Source of the DNA: Verpa conica
Taxonomy: Eukaryota > Ascomycota > Pezizomycetes > Pezizales > Morchellaceae
Length of the DNA: 64,000 nt
NCBI GenBank assembly: GCA_033030425.1
Contig: JAUFSD010000021.1
Coordinates: forward strand, 1,240,001-1,304,000
Direction: 5' to 3'
The position numbers were made by a program, and so were the translations under genes. Shown here one piece after another: positions 9,835 through 22,867 of this stretch. The notes beneath the pieces are model-generated. The model saw only the letters and a program-made list of their open reading frames with translations, ran no database searches and had not been told where the DNA came from. Positions within the stretch are counted from its first letter, which is position 1. The number at the start of each line of letters is the position of its first letter.

Positions 9835-11540
9835 GAAACGGTGGAGTAGAAGACGGTTACTGTGCCGAAGGCTGTGACGGTAATGGGCGAGGGTAATGTT
9901 AGCATGGTATGGTTGCGGGTACGGTTACAGCCACGAATGAGGTGCAGGATTGTACGATGGTTACTACACCGACTGCAACACGGTATATACCAGGTAATGA
10001 AGCAGTTGCGAGTACGGTCACGGTTAATTATAAAGAAGTTAATACGGTTACTGTGCCAACTACAGTCACAGTGAAAGTTCAGAGTATGGTCACGATCACT
10101 GCATCCTAGTCTACCATGGTGACCGCTTCGGTGCTGCATCCGAATACGACACTGGTGGTAAAAATGGCAGGTATGGAATCTAATTGCAACCACGAGTTCT
10201 GTGTACTTCGGTCTCACACTACCTACTGAGTTCGCGACAGCTGTAACACAGAATATTATCACAACACTGAGCATTGTATTGAGCACAATGGTAGTGACAG
10301 AGACCAAATTTCCCTTGGCAATTCCGCTATCACCCACTATCTCGCACCAAGTACGACAAATGTATTCAACATCATCTCATCAACTTCAAGTAATGTCACC
10401 TCCTCCACTGCTTCCCCAATGGTTTTGGCAAGGTAATAAATCTCTAGTCTATCTCCATGCAGACTATAAGTATACTAATGCACCCTCTCTCCATTCGTAT
10501 ACCAAATCCTTCTTCCTCGTTAACGGGGACTCCGGGAACGGAGACTTCGGGAACATCGTGAAATATTATCCCTAGAGCATTAGCAACTACACCACCAGTG
10601 GAGCCTTGTTCTTTATCTCCACCAGTATCAAGCGTATCACCCTCGACGCATACAGCCGGGCATGGTTTAATTCGTTCTCCGGATTTAGAAGATCAAGTAG
10701 GGTGTTCGAACTCTCATAGACAATTAAGGTGTGCAAGGGAGGGAGCTATAGTCCCACCGCGTCAGCAAGACATCAAAAGCTAATCAGCTACGCAATCAAG
10801 TTCTCGGTTGGTGATGTGCTCTTGGGGACTGCTTAGGCCGGGCGTAGTGTGTGGACTAGTTATCACTAAGTGGATATTTACGCCAATCGATGGATAGTAC
10901 GGTGGATGTAAAGTTTGTGATTTTGTGTGCGCCAACTCTATTGCAACTATTATCTGTCGACGATATCATGGTTTCGGGGGTGCGAGTAAGAGTCTCGTGG
11001 GTTTAGGGAGTAGTATATCTACGTCTAGCACGGGCTCAATATCTTCTATTACTAGTAGCACATCCGAGTCTAGTATAATAAGCTCATTCCATATTATCTC
11101 TTCCGCTGCGAGCAGTTGTATAGCAGTATCCATAGGTACAGTCACTGTGCAGAAATGTTTGTGATGGGACAAGTCTAAAGTGACGAAATATGTCTCAGTA
11201 GGGAATCTCAGCAATGCGCGTAGGAATCTTCCGGCAGGTTGCCGGTGCCCCAGCCAACTGAGTAGAAGTGTTACAGACGGTCGGTTTGTGTGGTGGTATG
11301 GCCTAAAACTACAGCTCCATGAGCTACTACTATTATAAACCAAATTACTACTTACAAGTTATATTGAAAGATGCGGGTGATGTTGGGTATCCCGGTGATG
11401 AGTGACACTACGTGGGAGTCGAACTTCTTTACGTTTACTCCGAGCAAGGATGGGGTGGGAATCATGATTAAGATGACATGTACGACGGTCTTGTTGAAGT
11501 GTATGGTGATTGATAAGGTAGGTATTTCTTTGAGATAGTA
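9835..11540 (+). pseudogene. decayed Ser/Thr/Val-rich (secreted or wall-type) protein gene
   Basis: Pieces of one style of protein follow each other on the plus strand in shifting frames. Between 9845 and 10110 there are TVTVPKAVTV and NTVTVPTTVTV motifs typical of fungal extracellular Thr/Val repeats. At 10200-10340 an Ile/Thr-rich piece follows, at 10970-11160 a serine-rich piece ending in GTVTVQKCL, and at 11380-11535 an open stretch starting LGIPVMSDTTWESNFF. Stops and frame changes separate them and no single set of introns repairs the frame. Function unknown; a surface or secreted protein is only an inference from composition. Confidence 0.4.
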
Positions 11541-11544
11541 GTGT

Positions 11545-12485
11545 GGGGTCATCGGGGGGATTTGATATGACTGTATTCTTTTGGCGTATGCTAGGTGAAT
11601 GAACGTGTATTAGAACCTTGGCTTTATGGACGTAGGTGTGTCACTTGAAATCATTAGACACACAAAGAGTATTTAAGAATGTTCATATAATCATCCTTTC
11701 AAAACAGGATCAGTTGTCTTCATAGATCAGCGGTGCATTGTATCTTAAGGACCGTGCGGCACCAGACCGAGCACGCAATCTAGTTACAACCGCGGTATAT
11801 TATCTATGACCAGTTCTCATAATCCAAGCATTGAATAAACTGTCAACAGTACTATGAATTCACCACTGATCTCTGGACATTTATAGCTACTTATCACGAG
11901 TGATTTTGTATTAGCTGGAATCCAGGGATAACCTTTTCTATGCCCTATTGTGGATCCTTAGCTGGTAGACTTCTAATATCTCCTACAACCGTGCTTATCA
12001 AGTAGGTATTTATATCTACCGAGTGGTTGGATATCTAGCCAACCCTTCGTGGACAATAGTCTGGTTAGAGTACGAATCCAGGGCTGTATATACTTTCTAC
12101 TGAATAATCTTTCACATAGAGGAATACTGAGTAGATGTGATATAGTCTTAGGTTAAAAGTATATTATCATAAGGGTTTACTGGGAATTGAGTAAGGCACA
12201 TGATTGAAAGTGAAAGGAGCGAGAAGGGAAATCAGCTCCATCAAATATTTAAGTATCCACAACTACCCTACTAAATCTCGATAAGCAAAGAGACGGTCTG
12301 ATACCACACTCCGTATGCAGGTAGCTCTTAATTACTTAGGTGATAGAGGAAAGATAAAATAAGTTGAAGTTTCAGAAGATGCGTTGGCTTGGGAGTATAT
12401 ACCACGTGAATCATGTCTCTCCTGTAACTGTAGCTTTGGCAGCTGCGAGTCTGGCTTCTTGTCTGGTGATATGGGTTCTGGTTAG
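11545..12485. other. no gene seen
   Basis: AT-rich sequence without a long frame, recognisable repeat or RNA gene. Confidence 0.55.
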
Positions 12486-12489
12486 CAAG

Positions 12490-14150
12490 CATTGATGTGC
12501 AGCAGCCAGGGTCTAGGGGAGACTCACTGTCTATAAATCAGTGGAGAAGCTCTGGTTAGAAAATCATCACATGCAGCAGTCAGGGTCCAGGGGAGACTCA
12601 CATACTATAAACCAATGGAGAAGCTCTGGTTAGAAAATCACCACCTGCAGCAGCCAGGGTTCAGGGTAGACTCACTTGCTATAAATCAATGGAGAAGCTC
12701 TGGTTAGCAAATCACCACGTGCAGCAGCCAGGGTCTAGGGGAGACTCACCGTCTATGAATCAACGGAGAATCTCTGGTTAGCAAATCACCACGTGCAGCA
12801 GCCAGGGTCTAGGGGAGACTCACTGTCTATGAATCAACGGAGAATCTCTGGTCAGCAAGTAATGTGCAGCAGCCAGGGTCCAGGGAAGACTCACCGTCTA
12901 TGAATCAACGGAGAATCTCTGGTCAGCAAGTAATGTGCAGCAGCCAGTGTTCAGGGGAGACTCACAATCTATGAATCAACGGAGTGTCTCTGGTCAGCAA
13001 GTAATGTGCAGCAGCCAGGGTCCAAGGTAGACTCACAATCTATAAATCAATGGATGGTCTCTGGTCAGCAAGTAATGTGCAGCAGCCAGGGTCTAGGGGA
13101 GACTCACCGTCTATGAATCAATGGAGTGTCTCCGGTCAGCAAGTAATGTGCAGCAGCCAGTGTTCAGGGGAGACTCACAATCTATGAATCAACGGAGTGT
13201 CTCTGGTCAGCAAGTAATGTGCAGCAGCCAGGGTTCAGTGTAGACTCACTTTCTATAAACCAATGGAGAGTCTCCGGTCAGAAAATCATCATGTGCAGCA
13301 GTCAGGGTCCAGGGGAGACTCACCAACTATAAACCAATGGAGAGTCTCCGGTCAGCAAGCAATGTGCAGCAGTCAGGGTCCAGGGGAGACTCACTTCCTA
13401 TAAACCAATGGAGAGTCTCCGGTCAGCAAGCAATGTGCAGCAGTCAGGGTCCAGGGGAGACTCACGAACTATAAACCAATGGAGAGTCTCCGGTCAGAAA
13501 ATCATCATGTGCAGCAGCCAGGGTCCAGGGGAGACTCACAACCTATAAACCAATGGAAGCTCTAGTCAGAAAATCATCATGTGCAGCAGCCAGGGTCCAG
13601 GGGAGACTCACGACCTATAAACCAATGGAGAAGCTCTGGTTAGAAAATCATCACATGCAGCAGTCAGGGTCCAGGGGAGACTCACATACTATAAATCAAT
13701 GGAGAAGCTCTGGTTAGAAAATCACCACCTGCAGCAGCCAGGGTTCAGGGTAGACTCACGGCCTATAAATCAATGGAGAAGCTCTGGTTAGCAAATCACC
13801 ACGTGCAGCAGCCAGGGTCTAGGGGAGACTCACCGTCTATGAATCAACGGAGTGTCTCTGGTCAGCAAGTAATGTGCAGCAGCCAGGGTCCAGGGTAGAC
13901 TCACGGCCTATAAATCAATGGAGAAGCTCTGGTTAGCAAATCACCACGTGCAGCAGCCAGGGTCCAGGGGAGACTCACTCCCTATAAACCAATGGAGAGT
14001 CTCCGGTCAGCAAGCAATGTGCAGCAGTCAGGGTCCAGGGGAGACTCACAAACTATAAATCAATGGAGAATCTCCGGTCAGCAAGTCATGTGCAGCAGCC
14101 AGGGTCCAGGGGAGACTCACGAACTATAAACCAGTTACGTAGGTGGTCAG
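12490..14150. repeat. minisatellite, 23 units of 71 or 74 bp
   Basis: The start gcagcag(c/t)cagg recurs 23 times from 12499 to 14092. Spacings are almost all 71 or 74 bp (one is 72). The 74-bp form carries aaatcaycac where the 71-bp form has aagtaatg. Blocks are themselves repeated: four units from about 12573 recur from about 13657, offset 1084 bp. Each unit contains gggagactcac and, about 20 bp later, a gagtctcc or gaagctct segment, so many units can form a GGAGACT/AGTCTCC stem. No frame stays open across units. Confidence 0.95.
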
Positions 14151-14425
14151 CAAGGCATTATACTTTATTGTAAGTAGCGAGCTCAAGGACATCTGGCTAG
14201 GGGGCATCTACCTCCGAGAATCTACAACGATGTGCAGACGGCGGAAGTACTTTACTTCATCACTATCAGATGAATGATCAGTACTTTCCGACTGTTTTAA
14301 CCTCTCTTCCTCAGTGGATTTGTTTAAACTTCCTGGTTCTCTATCGTCCTCGAGTTCCTTAATTCGTGGTTCTAATGATACCTGAAACCATGTCGCGCAT
14401 CTCCTGCTGTATATTTATAGAACAT

Positions 14426-15402
14426 TTAGTGACCCATATTATTTTGCTTGTGACCTTGGGCGCCATACCATTGAACCCGCTTAAGGTCTGTAGTTCCAGC
14501 TCCAGTGTACGGGGTCTCGCACGAGGGGCAGTCATGCTCCTTATTATTAGAATTTCTCTGCTTCCGCAGGACCATTGCCATCGACAGCAACATGCCAGGC
14601 GTAATGTTGTCGCTCCAGTCTTTTGCAGTTAGGGCAGCCCCACTGGTTTCGTTTACTATCTCATATCGTCCTCTCTCTACCCAAGACCGTCCAAACGAGT
14701 CTCTGAAACCCTCTTTGAGTAAAACCTTAAAACCCTTTCCGGTGTAAATCTTAGCACCCAAATGTATTGACTGGTCTAGTTGTGGTTAGATGGCATACTT
14801 CCCATCCTCTGCAGATCTCGAAGGGAAACTCGAGCTGTCTGCCCAGTGCGTCAATAAACATAATTGGTCGATGGTCTGAGAATTGGCGTAATGGTGCTGC
14901 AATCTCGTTGCGCATCTGTTTTAGTAGGACGTTATTTTCCTTCGTTGTGTCTTTGATAACTTCCCTGAGATACATGCAAGTCAGTACTCAATCAACCGGG
15001 AATTGGGTGCTAAACTAACATCGAGTCGGTAAGTAAGAGGGCATCGATCATATCAATTCCATTCCTAAGATCATCTAGGTACTTCATGAACTCCGCCCTT
15101 CCAGTGACCTCCCACTTAGCCTGTCGGAATGCGCTTGGCTTCGAGAAGTGCTTGTCTGCTTTCTCCAGCATCTGGAGGATCTCTAAGTAGCGGGAAAGCT
15201 GCTCTCTAGCAAGTATAGTAGTGTCAGGTGCTAGCTGTGCTCTGTCAAGCATGGCGCTAACTAGTACGAGCCGTTTCCTCCAAGCCGTTAAATCCTCCGT
15301 AAGACCTTCGCGTTCCTTGGGGTAGCCGCGGACGTTTACCCATAGCTTAATACCGAGTTTAGTAACATGAAAGATATCGCCGATACCGACCCCAAACGAC
15401 AT
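14426..15402 (-). CDS. three-exon ULD_2 ubiquitin-like domain protein
   Basis: Fungal protein with the N-terminal alpha-helical start found in many fungal signalling/STAND-type proteins (MSFGVGIGDIFHVTKLG) and a C-terminal ubiquitin-like domain (ULD_2 family). Exons 15402-15020, 14964-14799 and 14749-14426 give 290 residues. Intron 1 (14965-15019, 55 bp) has donor GTTAGT, branch site ACTGAC and acceptor CAG; intron 2 (14750-14798, 49 bp) has GTATGC, CTAAC and AAG. Splicing joins the frame exactly and restores the domain: FIDALGRQLEFPFEICRGWE, then the FKVLLKEGF segment, WVERGRYEI and PGMLLSMAMVLR. A CPSCETPY motif and a hydrophilic tail follow. The family's role is not established; it is common in fungi next to other recognition-type genes. 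Start chosen because the N-terminus matches the family. Confidence 0.85.
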
Positions 15403-18400
15403 GGTAATATTAGAGGTTCGAGGCAGAAGTGTATCGCGTAACGGATAGTGAAGTGATCACAGGCTCATAGGTGAGGTTCGGGGCGGGGTATTTTATTATC
15501 CATAAGTGGTTGGGCAAGATCAGAATGCTTACGTAAGAATTTCCGTATCTTGCAGTTCTGCTTCTTGCTTAGTACAAGGCGGTTGTGCCGCACCTAGAGC
15601 GTCTCTATGCTAAGGTTTGACTAGCTATAACCTTTGCCGTATATCCGAATCAGAGAGACTGCTACTCCGTTGAGGGGGCAATGTATATCCAAAAATCAAC
15701 TTCGGTTCTTCATACTCTTACACTCCAACTATATTTTCTAATTATACAACTATACCTCGTAAAGTAATTGGCTAAGCAGGTCAGGACTCTAATAAGCGAT
15801 ATACAATACCAAAATGAGTGTATCTCCTTTGGCATCGAGATATTAGTCAAAAATGAAATTCACAACGTTCTGCTAACAATTCTGTCTAGAAAAACTTCAT
15901 CCTTATAAATAAAGGCTCTGAAAGGCTTACAAAATTGCATTTTCTTTTCTTACGTCCATAAGTTCAAAATTAGGGTGTAGGATTCGCGTGGCGGAACACA
16001 GGCCCGCCCCACTATAGCAAAACATATCCAATATCCGATATTTGGTCCCATACTAGCTTATCTTGTTAATACAACAGCTGGGACTCTTTATAAGCACTGT
16101 TTCCTACCTTCGATGCACTAGAACTGTGATATAGAGGTCTATTTGCTCTTGGAGCTTGGCTGAGAATACTTTTCATGGCTCACAAGGGCTATTAGAGATT
16201 AAAAAGTAGAAAGGTTTTAAAATACTATCCGGTAGGGAGGGAGGGTCGGTGGGAATGTTTATATGGCACAATACCGGTCAAGCCTCAGCCGTTAAGGTAA
16301 GCACAGGCCCTAAGTATATGGGGACGGAGTACATTAGGAATTTTAATAACGGAAGACCCTATTACCCTGTAATTAGTGCCTCATGCTCTGTAATGGGACT
16401 TTTCTTAAGATTGGTCGCCTTATATATAGTCTACTCAATTTTAAATAGATGTTTAGAATAATTAGCGAGTTAATGCTAACGTGGTTCTAGAATCCTATAA
16501 GATAACCGTAGCAGCGAGTAATAATTGTATGACTGTTGTATCAAGGTCTTAGAACCGCGTGTTCGCGCTTACAGATTCTACCTAGTGGGGTGTCGGCGCC
16601 CGTGGCGGAAAGGAGACGCGGGGTTGGTGTTCCCGCGCAAAAGATTTAAGTTTGGCAACATTATTAGGAATTGGATAAGGTACTGCCCGCGGCCCGAATA
16701 ATATACTACTGGTAAACTGATATTTGCATAGGTCTTTTTTACAGAGTGCTGCCCACAATGTAACGCGTGAACATTAATACTAGTGACTGAGAAATCAGAT
16801 TAGTACTTAGCTTAATTAGTTAGAGTTTAGTTCTAGCCGATGCCCTGTCCCGGAAAAAGGGATAGGCTAGCTTCTCTGGCGCAGGATAGTGGTAGTAATG
16901 AAACAGACACCTTCCCTAGGCTTTTTCTGGTAGCTGGGGAGTATCGAAGAGGTAGAACTGTCGTTGTATAGTGGTAAACGCAGGGTAACTAGGGCCACAA
17001 GGGGTTAATATGGGGTTAATCCCAACCTAGTGTTTAATTATAAAGATCATGTCAGAACTGACACCGTTAGCCACGATGAATAGAACACTAAAGAGGTGGA
17101 TAGGACACTAAAAAGAGGCAAAGAGCCTCTCATCTCGATAATAATATTGCAAACCACGTGTACTTCAGTAGTATCGAAGTTGCTGATAGCCCTATAATGC
17201 TGTAGCACGTCCATGCTATATGGTATATTTGGTCATGGCTGAGTAAATCTGAGAATCCTCCATATGCGACTTCTTATAGCCAAAACTGAGGTTCTATCCG
17301 ACAACAACTAGGCCTCAAGATTAATAAGTAACCTATGACGGCGTGCTGTATCGGTAACACTGCTGATCAATTTTTATCAGTGATTTTATTGACTATAAGG
17401 TCCGGAATAGGACTCAAAAAGAGGTCCCCGAGGTTCAAAATCACCAGTTAGGGCCCTCTATAACAAAGGGTTGAATTTTACGGTATCAAAAGGGGACATT
17501 GTATCTCACCTCCCCTAAAAAAAGCTATTCCGCTTTTCTCACAAAATCTGCTTCTGGTTGTTATATTTATTACTGGAATACTTTGGTGATTAGTTATTTA
17601 ATCTATAAGGGCGCTACTTAGCCGGGTGATAAGCGGATTGTATTAGTGTAGGTCGCTGGATTAATTAAGCTCCTCGCTATTGTTATAGTAGCCTCTATGT
17701 ATACTCCTTTCTGCGGAGCTCTCGAGTAGCCTACCTCAAGCGGCGTCACCGGGGCCTGGGCTAAGGCCTTCTCCCTCACCTCCGAACCTTATCTGCCGGG
17801 TCTCCTACTTTGGTATCTTTTGTATAGTCTAGTTACGATGCCCTAAGAGATTATATCAGGATTAAAGTACGAATAGAGCCTATTGCTCGTATATTGCTTA
17901 AAAAACAAGGGAATCCTGCCGGTTGTGTCTAATTATCCTTATGTATATAGGCTCGCTATCCTTCAATACCTCTAGATGATTGATCATTCATATCGCCTAC
18001 TCTATGGACTCAAGTCCAACAGGGAGGTAAAGTATATACTTTCTCAATACTGGTGCTGTATCAAATGAGATTGTATGATTCACAGCGTCGTAGTAATCTC
18101 CGAGTGATGTATTGTGACCGACGGCTTGGCAAACGAAGATATCATCCTTATCTGGAATAGCTACTACAAGGCAATATTAATATAATCCGTAGCATACTTT
18201 TATGTAGTATTATCTTGAGTGGCATATCTTGTGAGCCTTAGTGGGTGAATTGTATTGAGATAGGTGTTTTTATTATGCTTATAGTATCATATAGGAACAG
18301 TATCGTAGTCTAAATGGCGGAGGTAGGCTAAATTATTCCGCTCCCCGGTGCTATGGGCTTGTTACTGCTGAGACTGATAGTAGGAGGGGTTAGGATCTCG

Positions 18401-18700
18401 GGAGAGGTGGTATGTTTCGAGGGATCTGTAAACTTATTAGTCCTCTTGAGCCTTCTAGAGGGAAACGTCTTAGCATGAGGGAGTAAAAATAGAATAGCAA
18501 GAATGGAGTAAGTATGATTGGGAGGATCTCGTGCCCTGGAAACACAAGATACAGAGAGATGCCCAACACGCCTAGTACCGATACGGGGATCTTTATTTTA
18601 GGTAATATGTGTGATGGATGGAATTCACCGGAAATGGTCAGGTTAAGGTATGTAATTCTAAGGATTTTGTTGGTTATAATAATAAATATGGACGGATTAA
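15403..18700. other. AT-rich gene-poor stretch
   Basis: Over 3 kb without a convincing frame. Short frames at 16249 and 18390 lack family features. No tRNA, LTR or tandem repeat was found. Confidence 0.55.
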
Positions 18701-18995
18701 GAAACCGGAGAAGCAAGGAATAGTGAGAATGAACCAAATAAAGGAAAATAAAAGATATAGAAATCGAAAATAGGGTGGAAGGGAAAGATTACGGAAGAGA
18801 AAGGAAAACAGAAACAAGGGGCAAACAGAAACGGATAGAACAAATAGAAGGAAAGAAAAGAAAAGAAAGAACGGAGCAAGGAAGCAATACCGAATAAGAA
18901 GAGAAAAGAGATCAATAGAATCCACATAAGGAAAGAAAATAAAATCAATAAACAAATGAAGACAAGAAACAACCAAAAACAAAGAGAGACAAAAT
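18700..18995. repeat. purine-rich (GA/AAAG) tract
   Basis: About 300 bp with almost no pyrimidine runs on the plus strand, built of gaaagg, aaagaa and gaaaac pieces. Its complement gives hydrophobic Phe/Leu-rich false frames. Confidence 0.6.
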
Positions 18996-19399
18996 TTCAC
19001 AAACCATTTTCATCAACTCCTCGCATAGCAGCCAAAAGCCAATGAAAACGAGGGGGATTCCCTTGAAAAAACAGAAACTGTTTCTTTCATTTGACACCCA
19101 TAGTCCATCGGGGCCCCAATAACGTCGGGAACACCACGTTGTCCGTGGCCGCAGGCCAACAGACAGGTTCCACGGTGTCGTCGGGAAACACGCGGCGTGC
19201 CAGCTCACATCGGCACCGCCGACTCCTCTTATCACTGCGGGGGATTTACAGCTCGGGTGGCCCTGTCACGACCACCCCGCACGCCCTCTGTGCGACCGGG
19301 AGCCCAGTCATGTCGGGACTAACACGGGTGCTTGGGTGTTTGGGTGTTTGGGTTGAATATGTTAGCATGAGGTTCAAAAAATAAGTTTGTGGGGGAGAG

Positions 19400-20400
19400 G
19401 AGGGAGGATACTAATGCTCCAGAATGGATCTGGAGCGTTATAATCCGTGTGTTGTGCCGTGTGTTGTTGTAGCCGGTGGTCTCTGGAGGTTGCAGTATAA
19501 CTGCAGATATTCAATAGTTAGCGGAAGATCTACAGAAATGAGAGGAGGAGGAGTAAGGAGACAGAACCCAAGAGAAAGGAATTGATTGACGCCCGAAGGC
19601 GGTGGATTCCTGGTGATGCTTGTACGGTAGCAATGCCCGTAGTGTCCGAGTCGTCGTATGTGAAGGTAGATTTATAGAACAAATATTAGTGAACGATTCA
19701 CGGAAGAAGAAAGGAGAAAAGGAAGCAGAAAGACTTACCGTAGCGTTTGGAGGCACCCGATTGGTGCTGGTAGTCGATGATTCCTGATAGTCGTTTGTGT
19801 ATGAGAATAAAGTTAGCAAAAGATCATTGACCGAAAGAGCAGCGGAGACGAAGGAGGGAATAAGAGACGGTGGGAATACGAAGAAACGAGGAAAGAAACG
19901 AGAAGAGCGTACCAGGAAACGTTGTCAGCACTCTGACAGGATCTGCTGTCTGGTGTAGTGGTGATTCTAATAACAATAATAGTTAGCATGATGAATTAGA
20001 GCATTTGATGGAGAGGTCTAAGGCGGGAATAACGTACTCGGTGATTAGAGTGATGTTAGACTTAATCAGAGGCTGTTGATGAGCATGATTGTGGTGGTTG
20101 GGTGTATTGTGAAAAGGATCGTGTGGAGGAAATAAAGTGGGAAGAGAGAAGTATTATTGGGGAAGGGGTTATAAAGGAAGACGGACAGTTGTTTGTGTAT
20201 TCTTCGTGGGAGAACTTCCGCTCATGACTGCTTATCCTACGCAGAGTACTACTTCTGTGTGGGTGTTTGTGGGGAAGGGAGAACTTCTTCACGCGTAAAC
20301 ACCGTGAGCCCCCTTGATTGTGGGTTATATAGAATAGCGGGGTTGTGTGGTAGAATAAATTTCACCCATATTATGGTGGCACGGAAGCGACGGTAAAAGG
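19400..20400 (-). other. possible decayed or very short-exon gene
   Basis: On the minus strand there are intron-like signals: CTAAC branch sites followed by AG acceptors near 19990 to 19970, 19815 to 19780 and 19520 to 19505, donors such as GTAAGT near 19740, and between them Thr/Ser-rich pieces of 45-54 bp (TTTPDSRSCQ). A TATA-like element lies near 20330 and a hairpin (tgctccag/ctggagcg) near 19417-19440. I could not build a continuous frame, so no CDS is claimed. Confidence 0.2.
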
Positions 20401-21700
20401 TTGTAAGAAGGATGTTGAGAGCCGGTGCAATACATCAAGCCCGGTTTCTAGCTTCCATACTTCTTGGGGAATCAGTGCAAACGCCGTGAGTGTGGCTGCT
20501 CTAGGAGTGGCTGGACTGCAAGGACTGTGTATGGAGATGAGCGGGTTTATAAAGTACTAGTAGTTGGTACAAGAAACAGGAGAGGACTGGGGGTGGAAGG
20601 TGGGGGAGTCGTAACCTGTCTACATGTAATGGATATGTACGGCAGGTGTCATCCGGGCTATACTGACAATGAAAAACATATATTACGTAGATCAGCTACA
20701 TGTCTTTCATTATATATAATATTCTCATGTGTTCCTTCGTGGGATTTAAATTAAAGCTGAGTCCTATAGAAACATTACTTTCTCAGTCAAATGCCGCTAC
20801 TCAAAGCCCCAGTGGTGATAGAGAAAGCAAGCTCACTATTCCCTCCGATGATAACCCATGCCTTTCCCGTGTACGGCGGTCATAACCTAAGGGCATCATA
20901 GAAATAGCCGGTTATCAGATGGAAAACACGATAGGCGCCAAGAGCGAGTGATATTTAGTGTCTCATTCTTACACCAATAGGAACTTACTATAAAAGAATA
21001 CGACTAAATATATATCAATTTTATTAAAAGTATTTAAGACTTAACTGCCGTTTCTAGGAATATTATTATTACTATAAAGTTAGTAGAGGACGATTGCTAA
21101 GCTTATCTAGGTACTGGTTGACTCTTCTTTTAACATCCTGCACCCCCGGCATCGACAGACCTTGGGCAGCGTGTTAGGAGCTTCTTAGGCTATCCATAGT
21201 TGGGTCCCAAGAGTATACCAAAGTACTGAGGCGGGATAAATAAAGCCTAGAATAGCCTTTTTTGCCGTCTGTCGTTTATTCTCCTAATATATACACTTAC
21301 ACCTTGTTATCACTACTTTTTATAGAAACATACTAAAAAAACTGTCAAAAGCCTAAGGATATTCTTATTCTCTCATAAAAAATCCGGCGGACTGCCAATC
21401 GTATTCTTATAAGGCAGATATTCTTATAACCCGAATTTTTATAGGGCAATTGTACTGTACTAGGAATCATGCGGTTAGCGGAGCCTAGAGGCAACGTAGA
21501 ATATGATGACAGGGGAGCGGAAACGATTTTCTCGGAGGGATAAAGTATTCCAGACATGGAATTATGGTTATTGGTACAGTAAAATAAGAAATTCTAATAT
21601 TATTGAAATACAGGCTTCTCCGACCCCCCCTACCCCTTTTATACTACGCCATCTGAATCTAACTTGGACCTGACAAGACCTCCCTTGTCTCTCACATCAT
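20400..21700. other. no gene seen
   Basis: Short frames only. Near 21340-21450 the piece atattcttat recurs a few times in AT-rich sequence. Confidence 0.5.
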
Positions 21701-22655
21701 ATTTACTCCCGGTATACACCAATATGTCCATTTCCATCCTGGTCCTTGAACGACCCATAAGAGTACCTGGCATCTAATTCCCCCAGCCTTGCTACCATTC
21801 CCTCCGAATGATCACCTACGAATACTCCGCATTCCTCCTTTGCATTACTCGCATACAGCGGGATATACATCGCAGCAAGGCTTGTAGGTGGGTGAGCGGG
21901 CACTTGTGGTGCCCCACACCAGTAGACGGCCCCAAGAACAACTATGGTTATGAAAAGTATCAAAGCCGACATTACGAACATCGGGGTGTCTACCTTGACT
22001 CTTTCCTCCTGTACCGCCACTATACCAGTCGAATTATGCAGCGGGCCAATTGAAAGGACGTCCTTTGCGTGCAGTCGAAGGTTGATGGCAAACAGTCGCC
22101 TATATACGTCTTCGAATGTCTGTGTAAGGTTGGAAGTATTCGGTATGTGTGTTATGTTTGTACGATTCTGGATAATTGACGGATCGATGGCAGTCATCAA
22201 GTGGTTGAACCACATGAGAGTGGGGGCCTTATAGTCCATCATCTCATCAATACCAGCCTGAATGGCATCGATGAAACTAATCGAAAGGCTCTTCGTGGCG
22301 TTTCTATTTACGGGGCGTAAATTTGCGATTCCTTGAGGATCTAGTGGATTGACGTTTGATATCGAGGTGATCCGCTCATCTTGGTTGACACTCGCTGTGA
22401 GTTGAGCGAATTTATCCTGCGACGTGCACTTTAGAACGACGGCGTCAATTTCAGTCTGGTATGGTGAAGATCCGTTCTTCGGGTGCGGGTCCGCTGGTCG
22501 TTCTGCCCAGATGGCAAAGAAAGTGTCGGGACAGCTACTACTACGAACAAATTGGTCACTGCTTGGGGTCCATCCCCATCCCCAGGACAGCTGTGGTGAC
22601 TTCACAGGGTATATTGGGTACTCAGGGTATCTGCCGTAGCCGAGATGCGCTTTGC

Positions 22656-22860
22656 TGAAGTTCAGTGTAAGATGAAGATGATATTCTATTAAACAAATGG
22701 GAAATCTGTCCCCTATTTATACAATAATGTCTGTTACACAAAAATAATATGAGTCATTCTCGCCGGAATGCTCTTCCTTGTTCCGCAAACTTCCACAACA
22801 AACTAGATAATTCCATTATCTTAATACATGACTAATACATGACAAATGTACAATTTAACA
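22656..22860 (-). repeat. copia 3' LTR
   Basis: 205 bp, tgaagttcag to aatttaaca. Contains TATAAATA and a G-rich hairpin near its middle. Confidence 0.95.
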
Positions 22861-22867
22861 CTTCCCC

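Noticed and set aside
12490..14150. CRISPR-like array
   Set aside because: Units are direct tandem copies without unique spacers, in a eukaryotic genome.
18674..19000. Hydrophobic Phe/Leu-rich minus-strand frames
   Set aside because: Caused by the purine-rich tract on the plus strand; low-complexity artefact, not a membrane protein.
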